64,000 bases of DNA from JAAXHV01 sp965207165 (GTDB taxonomy: Bacteria; Pseudomonadota; Gammaproteobacteria; Eutrophobiales; Eutrophobiaceae): NCBI GenBank assembly GCA_965207165.1, contig OZ242265.1:3968001-4032000 (forward strand), read 5' to 3'. The notes below the pieces were generated by a model. That model was not told the DNA's origin. It did no database searches and saw only the letters and a list, made by a program, of their open reading frames with translations. Numbering within the stretch: the first letter of the stretch is position 1; each line of letters starts with the position of its first letter. Positions 62,507 to 64,000 of the stretch are shown piece after piece. The translations under genes and the position numbers were made by a program.

Positions 62507-63283
62507 TTATTCAATAACCAGCTTCGGCTCTTCCTCGAGTCCCAGGTCGAAGATGTCGTCGTAACCCTCTGAGGGCGGGTTGCCGTCATGGATGAGGTAC
62601 CTGCGCTGTTGCAGGTACGCCTCCCGGGTAAACGAGTAGGGATCGATTGACGCTTCGTTCACGAACTCCGATGCCTCCAGCAGGTTTGCCCTGTCGTTGA
62701 CCATGTTCAGGACGCTGACCGGCAACAGGTAAAGCGTAGCGATGTACGTGAACGGGTTGGTGAAATAGCTGCTGGCTACATCAGGACTGTTACGCGCAGT
62801 GTACGGACCGAGGAATGGAATATACAGGTAAGCGCCCGGCTTGACCCCCCATACCGCCAGGGTCTGGCCCAGGTCCTCGTCATGCTCCTCCAGTCCCATA
62901 TCCGTGGCCACGTCCATCAGACCGCCGAGACCGAGCGTCGAATTGACTACGAACCGGGTCAGGTCATTGATACCCTGGCCGAGCTTCCCCTGCAGGAACG
63001 AGTGGAGGATGACATTCAGGTATTCCAGGTTATCGAAGAAGTTGGCAATGCCGTCGCGCACCGGTTCCGGCGTTACTTTCACGTATTTTTTCGCGACAGG
63101 CGTCATGATATGCCGGTCCAGCGCATCGTTGAACTTGTAGAAGGAGCGGTTGTTCTCCTCGTAGGGGTCCGGGTTGATTTCCCCGTCAATGGTCTGGGTG
63201 CCGGCGCAGCCCGTGAGCAGGGCAACTGCCAGTAATACTGCAAGTAAAGAAACCGGACTGTTCGGTTTGTGTCTGTTATTCAT
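62507..63283 (-). CDS. mlaA: Outer-membrane lipoprotein MlaA (VacJ)
   Basis: 258 aa. Lipoprotein signal with lipobox LLTGC (LAVLLAVALLTGCAG). VacJ family core: DPYEENNRSFYKFNDALDRHI, FFDNLEYLNVILHSFLQGK, RFVVNSTLGLGGLMDVATDMGLEEHDEDLGQTLAVWGVKPGAYLYIPFLGPY. MlaA removes mislocalised phospholipid from the outer leaflet of the outer membrane and passes it to MlaC. The gene directly follows the mlaC-like gene on the same strand. Confidence 0.93.
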   Translation of the reverse strand: MNNRHKPNSPVSLLAVLLAVALLTGCAGTQTIDGEINPDPYEENNRSFYKFNDALDRHIMTPVAKKYVKVTPEPVRDGIANFFDNLEYLNVILHSFLQGKLGQGINDLTRFVVNSTLGLGGLMDVATDMGLEEHDEDLGQTLAVWGVKPGAYLYIPFLGPYTARNSPDVASSYFTNPFTYIATLYLLPVSVLNMVNDRANLLEASEFVNEASIDPYSFTREAYLQQRRYLIHDGNPPSEGYDDIFDLGLEEEPKLVIE

Positions 63284-63324
63284 GACTGCTGTTCCTCGTC
63301 AGCTTGTTAGTGGCATAGCACCAG

Positions 63325-64000
63325 TCAGTTACCTGTCTCCATCGCTTCAATTTTAAACAATATACCGTTTAAAAGTCCATTGTATCCTTTTTCCTTGATC
63401 ACGGCAGCATATTCAGCCCGTTTCAGCGACAAATCGTTCACTCCGTCGGCGCTGACACTGATAATATACCACTTTCCCTGTTTTTCATGCAGCAAGTAGT
63501 CCAGGGATACGGCATCATCGCCGGGCCGGCGCAGTTCGGTCCGGATCAGCATCCGGCCTCTCCTGGTGGTCTCCCGGGACGTTTCCAGGAACTCCTCGCC
63601 GCCGTAGCCGTCGAAGCGGGATGCATACGTGGCCGCACTGAAACGGCTGAACAGGTTGTTGAATTCCGTCTTCTGCGCCTCGTCAAGCCGGTTGCGGTAA
63701 CGGCCCAGGATAATGTCCGTGATCAGCGCTATATCGAAACAGTTGTTGATATACGGTTCAAGCTCCCGGTAACGCCCCTGGTATCCCAGTTCACCGGCCC
63801 GTTGCATGACGCCCAGCAGTTTTTTGTGAAAACCAGCGACGGTCATGCCCGGATCGCCCATTTCGCAGGCCCGGTCTGTTGCCCCCGTCCCGGCCGTCTC
63901 CCCGGCCGTGTCCGTCTCCCCGGCCGTGTCCGTTTCCCCGGCCGTGTCCGTCTCCCCGGTCGAGTCCGTCTCCCCGGCGTACGCCGGGATGGACAGTTGC
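63325..64000 (-). CDS. MlaC/HpnM-like phospholipid-binding protein (5' end outside the window)
   Basis: The frame is open from the window edge to 63325. The domain from AGFHKKLLGVMQRAGELGYQGRYRELEPYINNCFDIALI to LNGILFKIEAM matches the MlaC/Ttg2D/HpnM family of periplasmic lipid carriers. Upstream, in frame, is GETDTA repeated three to four times, encoded by an 18-bp minisatellite, preceded by IPAYAGE from a REP palindrome (63973-63988). The usual signal peptide must lie beyond the window. An internal ATG (63861) would lack a signal peptide and so is unlikely. It is paired with mlaA; the hopanoid-type name HpnM is also possible. Confidence 0.8.
   Translation of the reverse strand, partial: QLSIPAYAGETDSTGETDTAGETDTAGETDTAGETAGTGATDRACEMGDPGMTVAGFHKKLLGVMQRAGELGYQGRYRELEPYINNCFDIALITDIILGRYRNRLDEAQKTEFNNLFSRFSAATYASRFDGYGGEEFLETSRETTRRGRMLIRTELRRPGDDAVSLDYLLHEKQGKWYIISVSADGVNDLSLKRAEYAAVIKEKGYNGLLNGILFKIEAMETGN
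63890..63988. repeat. 18-bp minisatellite in the mlaC-like gene with a REP palindrome
   Basis: About four copies of GTGTCCGTCTCCCCGGCC (complement GGGGAGACGGACACGGCC, encoding GETDTA), ending at a perfect 16-bp palindrome CCCGGCGTACGCCGGG at 63973-63988. Confidence 0.9.

Noticed and set aside
1..64000. tRNA or rRNA genes
   Set aside because: No cloverleaf-like segments with CCA-adjacent TTCGA arms or rRNA motifs were seen in the intergenic regions; a covariance-model search would be needed to exclude them.

Overview
The window looks like a chromosomal segment of an uncultured marine-type gammaproteobacterium. The evidence is a fabA/fabB pair for anaerobic unsaturated fatty acid synthesis, the MEP-pathway gene ispG, a class III (Chromatiales-like) PHA synthase, part of a hopanoid locus, malate synthase G, and a complete type I secretion system with very large RTX substrates. 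The genus cannot be told from the sequence. Dispersed palindromic repeats and in-frame minisatellites are unusually abundant, which suggests a repeat-rich, possibly host-associated genome.

Layout. 1-18.2 kb: an RTX island. RTX gene 1 is split by a complete IS21-family element (348-3026, with 5-bp target duplication). RTX gene 2 (6238-9954, minus) is a convergent close paralogue of gene 1. A tyrosine recombinase (10260) and a putative PD-(D/E)XK nuclease (11563) follow. RTX gene 3 (12457-18148, minus) carries a +1 frameshift caused by a 13-bp slippage-type duplication. 18.4-19.2 kb: two tandem coiled-coil membrane peptides; a third relative of 58 aa lies at 5659-5835. 19.5-26.0 kb: type I secretion ABC transporter, an MxaD-like protein, a YVTN beta-propeller protein, the HlyD adaptor and a TolC-type channel, all plus strand; this is the likely export route for the RTX proteins. 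26.2-30.3 kb: fabB-fabA (minus), ispG (plus), and two tandem small membrane proteins (minus). 30.6-34.8 kb: acetyl-CoA synthetase, class III PhaC and a methylene-H4MPT/H4F dehydrogenase. 34.9-43.8 kb (minus): hpnA, a CDP-alcohol phosphatidyltransferase, the RND exporter hpnN, a PhyH dioxygenase, hpnG, a squalene synthase and hpnL. 44.0-55.9 kb (minus): amidohydrolase, TonB receptor, hydantoinase B and A subunits, SDR, an unknown protein, a PQ-loop protein, an acyl-CoA synthetase and a LysR regulator, probably an uptake and catabolic unit. 56.1-64 kb: argS, DUF1640, a parvulin, glcB, an SDR, mlaA and an incomplete mlaC/hpnM-like gene.

The most unusual features are two repeat systems. First, 38 copies of a 21-bp half-site (core AATTTGGGACACCCAT) occur at 16 intergenic loci. 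Within an array, copies are almost always exactly 34 bp apart whatever their orientation, and the orientation order is always forward then reverse. One array supplies the best start codon of phaC and another the stop codon of hpnL. Second, three unrelated envelope genes (tolC, hpnN and the mlaC-like gene) contain in-frame 18-bp minisatellites with a GGGGAGA or closely related core, bordered by REP-like palindromes. In tolC each repeat recreates a Shine-Dalgarno plus ATG.
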